A stretch of 64,000 bases of DNA from NCBI GenBank assembly GCA_022842785.1, contig JALHOW010000002.1, positions 1 to 64,000 on the forward strand, read 5' to 3'. The notes under the pieces are model-generated. The model worked only from the letters and a program-made list of their open reading frames with translations. It was not told the origin of the DNA and made no database searches. Every line of letters starts with the position of its first letter. Position 1 is the stretch's first letter. Below, in pieces: positions 46,343 to 54,105 of the stretch. Origin of the DNA: Hyphomicrobiaceae bacterium (GTDB taxonomy: Bacteria > Pseudomonadota > Alphaproteobacteria > Rhizobiales > Hyphomicrobiaceae). Both the position numbers and the translations under genes were made by a program.

Positions 46343-47230
46343 TCAGTTGGCACGCCGGTTTGCAGCAACTTCCGACTTGAGCCATGCCACGAAGACCGAG
46401 GCCTTGTGTAAGCGGCCTTGCCGCCTGAGAGCGACATAGGCATTGCCGCTCGGCACAAAACCCAATGGTGCAACCAATCGCCGGGTGCGCAAATCCTCCT
46501 CCACCAGTTGGAAGGGCGCGACTGCCACTCCCAGTCCCGCAATCGCGGCCTCGAGCAGGAAGTAGAAGTGCTCGAAGTGCTGACCCGAGACCGATTTCAG
46601 CCTGCAATCCGCCCGCGTGGCCCAATCGCGCCAAGCGTGCGGGCGCGTCCGGGTGTGAAGAAGTGGCGCCCCTTCGAGATCCTTTGGCGATCGAATCACG
46701 TGCCGACGCAATAAGGACGGCGCACACACCGGTCCGATCTGCTCATCGAACAACGGGGTCACAACAGCGTCGCGCGGCCATTCGCCGGCACCAACGCGGA
46801 TTGCGACGTCGAAGCTCGAGCGCGCGAAGTCGACAGGCTGGTCACTGGACGATAGCCGCACTTCGACACCCGAATGAGTCTTTTGAAAGCGATGCAGACG
46901 CGGGATAAGCCATCGCATCGTGAATGTTCCCAGCACTGAGACATCGAGCGGTCCGGTCTTGTCATCGGTGATGGTGCGAACGGCGCGCTTAATCCGATTG
47001 AAGCTCTCCGTCAGCTCTCCGAGCAACGCCTGGCCAGACGTCGTCAGCCGCAGGCCACTTCGCGGCCCCTCGAACAGCTTTGCTCCGAGATCGGCCTCGA
47101 GCGCCTTGACCTGCCGGCTTATCGCGCTGTGTGTCACCGCGAGCTCATTCGCAGCGTCGGTCATTCGGCCAAGGCGGCCGGCAGCCTCGAATGCCGCCAA
47201 TGCATTGAGGGATGGCAGAGTACGTCTCAT
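46343..47230 (-). CDS. LysR family transcriptional regulator (GcvA-like)
   Basis: A 295-residue LysR protein. The N-terminal winged helix LPSLNALAAFEAAGRLGRMT, ELAVTHSAISRQVKALEADL and LFEGPRSGLRLT is typical of the GcvA subgroup. The effector domain contains DVAIRVGAGEWPRDAVVTPL and GLGVAVAPFQLVEEDLRTRRL. It is divergent from an EamA transporter gene with a 121-bp gap and probably regulates it. Confidence 0.93.
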   Translation of the reverse strand: MRRTLPSLNALAAFEAAGRLGRMTDAANELAVTHSAISRQVKALEADLGAKLFEGPRSGLRLTTSGQALLGELTESFNRIKRAVRTITDDKTGPLDVSVLGTFTMRWLIPRLHRFQKTHSGVEVRLSSSDQPVDFARSSFDVAIRVGAGEWPRDAVVTPLFDEQIGPVCAPSLLRRHVIRSPKDLEGAPLLHTRTRPHAWRDWATRADCRLKSVSGQHFEHFYFLLEAAIAGLGVAVAPFQLVEEDLRTRRLVAPLGFVPSGNAYVALRRQGRLHKASVFVAWLKSEVAANRRAN

Positions 47231-47351
47231 GTGAGTTTTCCGAACATACTATGTGGCGAATTCTCGATTGTATACTAGTGAGCAGCAAGACATCTTGCGC
47301 GCAGGGCACAATGAATAGTCAACCCCTCGATAGGTCAGGAGACGGAGCGGT

Positions 47352-48194
47352 ATGGACACGCTTGTCTTTGCCGCCGTTCTGGCGGCTGCGTTCCTTCATG
47401 CCGCGTGGAATGCAGCACTCAAGCTGGGGCTCGATCGCTTCTCATCGGTCATCCTGCTCGCGGTGGTGCAAGCCCTCATCGCGATCCCGATATTGCCTTT
47501 CGTCGAGCAGCCGCTGTGGGCTGCATGGCCATGGATCCTCGCCTCGATAGCGCTGCACGTCGGCTACAAGATTTTCCTCATCAACGCCTACCAATACGGC
47601 GATCTCAGCCAGGTCTATCCATTGGCACGCGGCTCGGCGCCACTGCTGGTGGCGATCGTATCCGGGCCAGTTATCGGGGAGCCGTTATCACCAGTCGCGC
47701 TGTTCGCAACATTCGCGATCGGATGCGGCGTGATGCTCATGGGCTTGAAGGGTGGTGCCGATCTTGGACGCATGAACGGCAAGGCCCTCGCCTACGCGCT
47801 TGGCACGGCCGGCTTCACGGCGAGCTACACGATCGTGGACGGCATGGGCGCGCGCGTCGCCCAGTCACCCTCCGGCTTCATTCTTTGGATGGTCGTTGGC
47901 GACGCTGTTGGAATGCTGATCTACGGATGGATTTTACGAGGGCCTGGCGCCCTCGCAGGATCTATTGGGGCCTGGCGCATCGGCATTGCGGCTGGGGCAA
48001 TGTCCCTCGGCTCCTACTGGATCGCAGTCTGGGCGTTCGCCCACGCCCCGATTGCCCTCGTCGCGGCGCTCAGAGAGACGAGCGTTCTGTTCGCCGTGCT
48101 GCTCGCCGTCGTATTCCTGGGCGAACGCGCAACCCGATGGCGGATTTTGGCGGCAGCCGCGATCTTGGGAGGCGTCGTCACCATGCGGCTATGA
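47352..48194 (+). CDS. EamA/DMT family transporter
   Basis: A 280-residue inner-membrane permease with ten predicted helices in two EamA repeats. Typical segments are LHAAWNAALKLGLDRFSS, SQVYPLARGSAPLLVAIVSG and, in the second repeat, APIALVAALRETSVLFAVLLAVVFLGE. Proteins of this family export amino acids, nucleosides or other metabolites. GGAG upstream of the ATG fits the start. It is divergent from the LysR gene, which suggests inducible export. Confidence 0.92.
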   Translation: MDTLVFAAVLAAAFLHAAWNAALKLGLDRFSSVILLAVVQALIAIPILPFVEQPLWAAWPWILASIALHVGYKIFLINAYQYGDLSQVYPLARGSAPLLVAIVSGPVIGEPLSPVALFATFAIGCGVMLMGLKGGADLGRMNGKALAYALGTAGFTASYTIVDGMGARVAQSPSGFILWMVVGDAVGMLIYGWILRGPGALAGSIGAWRIGIAAGAMSLGSYWIAVWAFAHAPIALVAALRETSVLFAVLLAVVFLGERATRWRILAAAAILGGVVTMRL

Positions 48195-48249
48195 GGCCGA
48201 ATTCTTGTTCCCTGAGCCATCGCGGAAGAAGCCTGAGCCATACTGGCTA

Positions 48250-48283
48250 TTATCCAGCGGAGCAGAAAAGCCCCGCTGGATAA
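48250..48283. terminator. Bidirectional terminator hairpin
   Basis: Perfect 11-bp arms TTATCCAGCGG (48250-48260) and CCGCTGGATAA (48273-48283) with a 12-nt loop lie between the convergent EamA (stop at 48194) and SRPBCC (stop at 48290) genes. AT pairs at the base of the stem give short A/T runs at both ends, consistent with use in both directions. Confidence 0.65.
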
Positions 48284-48289
48284 GGCTTA

Positions 48290-48823
48290 CTACGCCGGCA
48301 GGCGCTGCTCGTATTCCTTCTGCAGGCGGTTGTACGCGGCCCAGAAAGTTGTGGGCTTGCCGCCCGACACGCGCAGGACCAGAACGTCGAGATGGCTGTG
48401 CCAGCCGGGCGCGACCTTGAGCAGAACGTCGCGACTCGGAACGCCGCGATGCGTAACCGTGAGCAGCACGCGTTCGCCGCGCTTCGCTAGATCGAATATC
48501 ACGCTGCCGCTACTGAACCAGGTGAACGTGATCCGGTTGGGCGGATCGAGCTCGGTGATACGGCTCTCCATGCTGTGCTCTTCGGATTGACCCGGCGGCC
48601 TGTCCTCGGGCGGGTCCGTCAGCTCGCTGTTGCGCCATGTGAGCGTGAAAGGCGCGCCGACCTCCATCTTCATGTCGCCGGACGCCAGCCACTGGCGGCG
48701 CATATCGCTTTCGGTGAGGAAAGCCCACACGCGCTCGATGGGGCCTGGCAGAAAGCGTTGGATGGTCAGCGTCGTCGGTTCGGTCAGAACACCGTAGCCG
48801 TCGTTGGGGGCGAGATCACTCAT
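48290..48823 (-). CDS. SRPBCC (AHSA1-like) domain protein
   Basis: A 177-residue START/Bet v 1-like protein of the AHSA1 group: LTIQRFLPGPIERVWAFLTE, RRQWLASGDMKMEVGAPFTL, PNRITFTWFSSGSVIFDL and HRGVPSRDVLLKVAPGWHSHLDVL (shortened). These proteins bind hydrophobic ligands. The ATG overlaps the stop of the ArsR-type regulator by four bases. This ArsR-SRPBCC pairing is widespread and the two are co-regulated. Confidence 0.93.
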   Translation of the reverse strand: MSDLAPNDGYGVLTEPTTLTIQRFLPGPIERVWAFLTESDMRRQWLASGDMKMEVGAPFTLTWRNSELTDPPEDRPPGQSEEHSMESRITELDPPNRITFTWFSSGSVIFDLAKRGERVLLTVTHRGVPSRDVLLKVAPGWHSHLDVLVLRVSGGKPTTFWAAYNRLQKEYEQRLPA

Positions 48824-49209
48824 GACTTAACTCCTCTCTTCGCAACAGTACGCTTGGGGGTTGGAGCGGCCTTCTTGCGCGCATCGTCTTCGCGCAGGAG
48901 ACGTTCGAGTGCATCGAGACGATCCGTCCAGAAGCGCTCGTAGAAACTCAGCCAGTCGTGCGCGTCCGCGAGCGGGGCCGCCGCCAGACGGCACATGTGC
49001 GTGCGCCCGCGCACCTCGCGGTGAATGAGACCGGCGTTCTCGAGCGCCTTGATGTGCTTCGAGGCTGCCGCGAGCGACATTTCGAAGGGCTCGGCAAGTT
49101 GGCTGACCGTCCGCTCGCCTTGGGTGAGTTCACGCAGCATTCGCCGGCGCGTGGCATCACCAAGGGCATGAAAGACGGCATCGAGTTCGACGGGGCTATG
49201 ATCAACCAT
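48820..49209 (-). CDS. ArsR/SmtB family transcriptional regulator
   Basis: A 129-residue winged-helix repressor from the ATG at 49209. The HTH is ALGDATRRRMLRELTQGERT, then PFEMSLAAASKHIKALENAG and a wing LIHREVRGRTHMCRL. The metal-binding ELCVCDL box of true metal sensors is absent, as in the SRPBCC-associated subgroup. The start codon itself lies inside a perfect palindrome (49202-49217), with a second copy upstream, indicating autoregulation. Confidence 0.93.
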   Translation of the reverse strand: MVDHSPVELDAVFHALGDATRRRMLRELTQGERTVSQLAEPFEMSLAAASKHIKALENAGLIHREVRGRTHMCRLAAAPLADAHDWLSFYERFWTDRLDALERLLREDDARKKAAPTPKRTVAKRGVKS

Positions 49210-49257
49210 GAGGTTGAATATAGATGCGACAGCCGCGATAGTCAACTACTTGGTTGA
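49202..49257. promoter_or_regulatory. Two TCAACY-N4-GGTTGA operator sites for the ArsR regulator
   Basis: TCAACC-ATGA-GGTTGA (49202-49217) overlaps the start codon of the ArsR gene; TCAACT-ACTT-GGTTGA (49242-49257) lies 40 bp further upstream with the same spacing. The centre-to-centre distance of 40 bp is close to four helical turns, which favours cooperative binding on one face. Confidence 0.8.
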
Positions 49258-49443
49258 ATAAACGCGCCGGCTCGTATTTGGGCGAAACGGCAATGCGCGC
49301 GTCATCAGGCTCTGCCCGCGACCATTCAGGGTTCTCCCCCATTTTTCGAGACCCACATTGCGGCGAGCATCCATGCCGCAGCCCGACAGCCGTGGCTGCA
49401 CTGCACGACGGACTGTGCAGGCTCCACCCAATGGAAATGGGCA

Positions 49444-50499
49444 ATGAACATGTTCGGCAGACATGCCTCCACAGCGTTGCTGATTATGGCCGCAAGCTCC
49501 GCCGCGCTCGCACAGGCGCCGTCTGGAAATTCCGTGCCAGTCACCATCGATAACTTCGCGCGCGCCGAGTCGGATCTCTACATGAGCAGGACCGCCAAGG
49601 ACGGCGGGTTCGGCAAGTTCACGCACAACCGCACGCCGACCGAGATCGACAAGCAAACGGTCATTCGCATGAACCGTGACACGCTCTACTCGGGAGCGGT
49701 GTTCGATCTCGATGCGAGCCCGGTGACGATCACGCTGCCAAATGCCGGCAAGCGATTCATGTCCCTGCAGGCCATCAGTGAGGATCACTTCGTCCCGCTC
49801 GTGATTTACGGACCCAAGCCCGTGACCCTCAATCGGGAGAACGTCGGCACGCGCTATGTTGTTGCCGCCGTACGCACGCTCGTCGATCCTGCAAACCCGA
49901 AAGATCTCGCCGAGGTCCATGCACTGCAGGACGCCATCAAGGTAAGCCAGAAGAGCCCCGGCAAATTCGAAGTCCAGAACTGGGACGAGGTCAGCCAGAA
50001 AAGAATACGCGACGCGCTCCTTGTGCTCTCCTCGACGACTGGCGGCTTCAAGAACGCTTTCGGGCCGAAGGGGCAGGTCGATCCGGTGCGTCACCTCATT
50101 GCTACCGCCGCAGGATGGGGTGGCAACCCGGACAGGGATGCGACGTATCTGAGTTTTACGCCCGCGAAGAACGACGGCGAAACCGTCTACAAGCTGCGAG
50201 TGGGGCAAGTACCGGTAAACGGCTTCTGGTCTGTCAGTGTCTACAATGCCGAGGGCTATTTCGAGAAGAACCCGCAAGACGCCTATTCGATCAACAACAT
50301 CACGGCCAAGAAGGACGGCGATGGCGCGGTCAGCGTCCAGTTCGGCGGCTGCGATGGGCGCATTCCCAACTGCCTGCCGACTTCGAAGGGCTGGAACTAC
50401 ACTGTGCGGCTCTATCGCCCGCGCGGTGAGATCCTCGAAGGAAAGTGGAAATTCCCCGAGGCGCAGCCCATCGAGTTCACATCGCGCGCCATCAGGTAG
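49444..50499 (+). CDS. Secreted DUF1254/DUF1214 domain protein
   Basis: A 351-residue exported protein. A signal peptide (1-23, AALA-QA) precedes a DUF1254-like N-domain (FARAESDLYMSRTAKDGGFG, QTVIRMNRDTLYSGAVFDLD) and a C-terminal DUF1214 domain (VNGFWSVSVYNAEGYFEKNP, YSINNITAKKDGDGAVSVQF). The function of this widespread pair is not established. It follows a long leader; no partner gene is obvious on either side. Confidence 0.88.
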   Translation: MNMFGRHASTALLIMAASSAALAQAPSGNSVPVTIDNFARAESDLYMSRTAKDGGFGKFTHNRTPTEIDKQTVIRMNRDTLYSGAVFDLDASPVTITLPNAGKRFMSLQAISEDHFVPLVIYGPKPVTLNRENVGTRYVVAAVRTLVDPANPKDLAEVHALQDAIKVSQKSPGKFEVQNWDEVSQKRIRDALLVLSSTTGGFKNAFGPKGQVDPVRHLIATAAGWGGNPDRDATYLSFTPAKNDGETVYKLRVGQVPVNGFWSVSVYNAEGYFEKNPQDAYSINNITAKKDGDGAVSVQFGGCDGRIPNCLPTSKGWNYTVRLYRPRGEILEGKWKFPEAQPIEFTSRAIR

Positions 50500-50568
50500 C
50501 GTTCACGCGTGCAAGCGTTTGTGGGATAGTTGGAGCATCGCACAGCAGAAAGTAACGGCGAGCGCTCC

Positions 50569-51033
50569 TTGTCCCACATACGCACATTCAGCCTGCAGCC
50601 AGGCATGAAGGAAGTCGCGACTTGCGCGCAATGGCGCGTCGATGCCTTTGCTGGCGTGATTGGTGCCAGCTTTGACGACGAGCTTGCCTCGCTCAAGCGT
50701 TTCATTGTCGACCAGCAGCATCGGGTGGCCCTCGTCGCCACACGTGATGGAAATGCAGCAGGCACCTGCCTGCTCGTACCGTCGGAAATTGAGCCCCTGC
50801 ACGACGTCTCGCCCTGGCTGGCAGGATTGTACGTCGCCCCGGAGCATCGACGTCATGGCATCGGGCAACGGCTCGTTCGCGCGATCGAGAGCGAGGCGCG
50901 TCTTCGCGGACATCGAAAGCTTTATCTCTATACGACCGGCGCTGTCCGCTTCTACGAGCGGCTCGGCTGGACGGTGCAGGATCACGTCGACTGGCTCGGA
51001 TATCCGACGAACCTCATGGTGCGCGAACTCTGA
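50569..51033 (+). CDS. GNAT family N-acetyltransferase
   Basis: An acetyl-CoA-dependent acetyltransferase of about 154 residues. The pyrophosphate-binding motif A is LAGLYVAPEHRRHGIGQRLV and motif B is LYLYTTGAVRFYERLGW. The start is uncertain: TTG codons at 50530 and 50569 and an ATG at 50605 are all possible, none with a strong ribosome site. The substrate is unknown. Confidence 0.85.
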   Translation: MSHIRTFSLQPGMKEVATCAQWRVDAFAGVIGASFDDELASLKRFIVDQQHRVALVATRDGNAAGTCLLVPSEIEPLHDVSPWLAGLYVAPEHRRHGIGQRLVRAIESEARLRGHRKLYLYTTGAVRFYERLGWTVQDHVDWLGYPTNLMVREL

Positions 51034-51123
51034 CTGAGCTGTGCGTGCGGCACCATTGCAATCACATTCAAATCTGCGAATATCCGACTCCTCGACACAC
51101 ACGCGAGCGACGGGGAGCCGCCT

Positions 51124-52413
51124 TTGACCTGCCTGAAGAAAGAGATCGCGCTCCCCTCGCGGGCCGGCATCGGCGGGCTCGACTTCAATGCCTACGATGT
51201 CATGGAGCCGAGGAAACCGGGCGCGACCCCCGCTGCCGCGAAGAACGGCGCCCGGGTGAAGCAAAACAACGTGCCACCCGAAGGCGTGTACCTGCCGAAC
51301 AACAACCGGATGGCGCCGCACATGCGTTCACCGGACTATGTGCAGATGTCGACAGCTGCTGCGATCACGCTCGGCGTCATGCCCGGCAAGATGCATCGCT
51401 GCTCCTGCACGCGCTGTCTCAACCTGCTGCTGAGTTACCCCGAGGGCTGCCGCGCGAACTGCGCCTACTGCGGCCTTGCCCGCCACCGCGAGGCCGACCG
51501 CGACTATGCGGACCGCAATTTCATCCGCGTGGACTGGCCCGCTGTGCCGATGGATCAGGTCGTCGAGATCGTCGCGCAGCAAGGCGAGGCGACGCCCTTC
51601 CACCGCATGTGCATTTCCATGATCACACACCCGCGCTCGGACGAGGACACGGTGACGGTGTTGCGCAAGTGGACCAGCCGCATCGATCCGGCGACGGTAC
51701 CCGTCTCGATCCTCTCGAACCCGACGACCATGACGCGCGGCGACGTGCAGCAGCTTCGCGACCTCGGCGCGGACATCTTCACGGTCGCGCTCGATGCGGC
51801 AACGCCCGACCTCTTCGACCGCACGCGCGGCAAGGGCGTCGCCAGCCCGCACTCATGGGCGAAGTATTGGGAGATCCTCGAAGACGCGCGTGACATCTTT
51901 GGCGCTGAGAAATTCGGCGCGCACATCATCGTCGGTATGGGCGAGACGGAGCACGATACGCTGACCCTCGTGCAGCGGCTCGTAGACATGGGCGGACACA
52001 GCCACATGTTCTGTTTCTTCCCGGAGAAGGGGTCGCTCATGGACCACCTTCCTGCGACGCCGCGCGACCAATGGCGGCGCGTGCAGCTCGCGCGCTACCT
52101 GATCGACTATCGTGGCGTGCGGGTCGAGCACATGCGCTTCGACGAGCAGGGCCGCGTTTCGGATTTCGGTATTCCGAAGCCGGAGATGGATAAGATCATT
52201 GACGAGGGCGTTGCGTTCCGCACGTCGGGCTGTCCTGGCAAGGTGCGCGAGGACATCTCGGCGTGCGATCGCCCTTACGGCGACAGCCCGCCTTCGAACA
52301 TCGCGAGCTATCCCTTCCAGCCCGTCGCGGTGGACATCCGCAAGATCCGCCACCAGCTCGGCATGGAGAAGCCCGGCGAGGCTTACGTCGAGGGCGAGGA
52401 GTTGGAGGCTTAG
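51124..52413 (+). CDS. Orphan radical SAM enzyme with extra cysteine motifs
   Basis: A 429-residue radical SAM protein starting at a TTG that follows a GGGGAG site. The [4Fe-4S]-SAM motif CRANCAYC has Cys109, Cys113 and Cys116. Just before it are three more cysteines in HRCSCTRC (93, 95, 98), and the C-terminal part carries SGCPGKV and ISACDRPYGDSPPS, suggesting a second cluster. Layout recalls biotin-synthase and lipoyl-synthase-like enzymes, but I cannot assign a reaction. It is flanked by unrelated genes and a repeat element. Confidence 0.85.
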   Translation: MTCLKKEIALPSRAGIGGLDFNAYDVMEPRKPGATPAAAKNGARVKQNNVPPEGVYLPNNNRMAPHMRSPDYVQMSTAAAITLGVMPGKMHRCSCTRCLNLLLSYPEGCRANCAYCGLARHREADRDYADRNFIRVDWPAVPMDQVVEIVAQQGEATPFHRMCISMITHPRSDEDTVTVLRKWTSRIDPATVPVSILSNPTTMTRGDVQQLRDLGADIFTVALDAATPDLFDRTRGKGVASPHSWAKYWEILEDARDIFGAEKFGAHIIVGMGETEHDTLTLVQRLVDMGGHSHMFCFFPEKGSLMDHLPATPRDQWRRVQLARYLIDYRGVRVEHMRFDEQGRVSDFGIPKPEMDKIIDEGVAFRTSGCPGKVREDISACDRPYGDSPPSNIASYPFQPVAVDIRKIRHQLGMEKPGEAYVEGEELEA

Positions 52414-52440
52414 GGGGCAGCGGATGCGCCGCCACTTTCC

Positions 52441-52547
52441 CCTTCTCCCCGTTCTTACGGGGAGAAGGCCGGGATGAGGGGCGGCGCCAATTACTGACGT
52501 CGGCGAGTGTCGCTGCCCTCACCCTCTCCCCGCACGCGGGGAGAGGG
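52441..52547. repeat. Intergenic nested-palindrome repeat, copy in reverse orientation
   Basis: CCTTCTCCCCG, 6-nt loop, CGGGGAGAAGG (52441-52468) opens the element, inner arm TGAGGGGCGGC is at 52475-52485, and CCCTCTCCCCGC-AC-GCGGGGAGAGGG (52522-52547) closes it. The order is reversed relative to 9655-9768. It fills the gap between the radical SAM gene and the convergent creatininase gene, whose stop codon follows 11 bases later. Confidence 0.9.
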
Positions 52548-52557
52548 GATATTCATC

Positions 52558-53316
52558 TCACCCCTTCCACGTCTCGGGATCGCGGATGGCGCTGACGAGT
52601 GTGTCGCGGCATACGTCCATGAGGCGCTTGCCTTTGTCCGCGGTCGAGCGACGTGCGTCGCCGACCACACCTGTCGGCGTGAATTCGCCGTAGGAGCGAT
52701 GGCGCAGCACCTGTAGTGGCATGGGTGTCTGACGCGCAGGCCCCACAGCCTCGGGAAGCTTCTCGGCTCGCACGAGGTCCGGCGCCACGGCCATCATCAT
52801 GGACGTCTCGCCCTCACAAGCGTGCCGCACGCGATCCTGATCCTCGAGAATGGCCGGCATGCCGGGTTGCGCCAGTTCGAAGTAGGTCGTCACGCGGATC
52901 GTCAGCCCCGTCTCGCGCACGAAATCCGGCAGGAAGGCCGATAGCGCACTGATGTTGCCGCCATGGCCGTTCACGATGAACACGCGCTTGAAGCCGTGGC
53001 GCTCGATGCTCTTGAGGAACGACAGCAGCACCGCGCGATAGGTCGGGATGTCAAAGGTGAAGGTGCCGCCGCGCGGCATGTGATGCTCGGCCATGCCGCA
53101 CCAGAGCGTCGGCGCAACCACGATCGGCATTTCAGCTGCCAACACTTCCGCAGCGCGCTGGCACACGGCCTCGCAGAGCACCGTGTCGACGCCGACGGCC
53201 ATGTGCGGCCCGTGCTGCTCCATGGAAGCGACCGGCATCACGACGAGCGCGCCAGCCTTGGATTTCTCGACCAGCTCCGGCGCGGTCAGCTCTTTCCACA
53301 TCACCGACTTGGCCAT
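52558..53316 (-). CDS. Creatininase family protein
   Basis: A 252-residue metal-dependent amidohydrolase of the creatininase fold. Metal ligands are recognisable in PVASMEQHGPHMAVGVD (Glu, His, Asp), the GHGGN motif of FIVNGHGGNISAL, and HACEGETSMM. The family covers creatininase, MftE-like peptidases and FAPy-nucleotide hydrolases, so the substrate cannot be named. It starts seven bases after the transaldolase gene and is likely in the same operon. Confidence 0.9.
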   Translation of the reverse strand: MAKSVMWKELTAPELVEKSKAGALVVMPVASMEQHGPHMAVGVDTVLCEAVCQRAAEVLAAEMPIVVAPTLWCGMAEHHMPRGGTFTFDIPTYRAVLLSFLKSIERHGFKRVFIVNGHGGNISALSAFLPDFVRETGLTIRVTTYFELAQPGMPAILEDQDRVRHACEGETSMMMAVAPDLVRAEKLPEAVGPARQTPMPLQVLRHRSYGEFTPTGVVGDARRSTADKGKRLMDVCRDTLVSAIRDPETWKG

Positions 53317-53323
53317 CGCCGCA

Positions 53324-53983
53324 TTACTCCTTGATGACTTGGCCGGTCTTCTGCCAGTCGGCGAGGAATGCTTCGAGACCCTTGTCGGTCAGCGGATGCT
53401 TGATCAACGCCTGCAGAATCTTCGGCGGGATCGTCGCGACGTCGGCGCCGGCGAGCGCGACCTGCTTGACGTGCTCCTCTGTGCGGATGGATGCCGCGAG
53501 GATCTCAGTGCTGAGGTCTGGATAGTTGTCGTAGATCGTACGGATGTCCTGGATCAGCTCAACGCCGCTCTGTCCGATGTCATCGAGGCGCCCGATAAAG
53601 GGCGAGATGAACGTCGCGCCGGCCTTCGCCGCGAGCAACGCCTGGTTCGCGGAGAAGCAGAGCGTCACATTGACCATGATGTCGTCGTCCGTCAGCGCGC
53701 GGCAGGCCTTGAGGCCGTCCCACGTGAGCGGCACTTTCACGGCGACGTTGTCGGCGATGTCGGCAAGTATCTCACCTTCGCGGATCATGCCCTCGAAATC
53801 GAGCGCCGTAACCTCGGCGGAGACGGGCCCCTCCACGATGTCGCAGATCTCCTCGATGATGGTCTTGAAATCCCGCCCAGTTTTCGCCACCAGAGAGGGG
53901 TTCGTGGTCACGCCGTCGAGGAGGCCCAGCGCGGCCAGCTCACGGATCTCGGCGACATCGGCCGTATCGACGAAGAATTTCAT
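53324..53983 (-). CDS. tal: Transaldolase (short TAL/fructose-6-phosphate aldolase type)
   Basis: A 219-residue TIM-barrel aldolase of the small transaldolase group. [37 protein letters not shown] and the Schiff-base Lys in [15 protein letters not shown] are all present; [29 protein letters not shown] (in parts) closes the active site. It interconverts sugar phosphates in the pentose phosphate pathway. It is divergent from priA and precedes the creatininase gene. Confidence 0.94.
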   Translation of the reverse strand: MKFFVDTADVAEIRELAALGLLDGVTTNPSLVAKTGRDFKTIIEEICDIVEGPVSAEVTALDFEGMIREGEILADIADNVAVKVPLTWDGLKACRALTDDDIMVNVTLCFSANQALLAAKAGATFISPFIGRLDDIGQSGVELIQDIRTIYDNYPDLSTEILAASIRTEEHVKQVALAGADVATIPPKILQALIKHPLTDKGLEAFLADWQKTGQVIKE

Positions 53984-54105
53984 GGGTACTCCTCTCGGGG
54001 CCCCGCCGCGACTGCCCTCGGATCGCCGCCGGATGGCGGATAAGGTGGCGGGCTGATTCGGGTTCTAGTCTGAGTGTAGGGTCTTTGGAAGACTTGCTGG
54101 CAACG

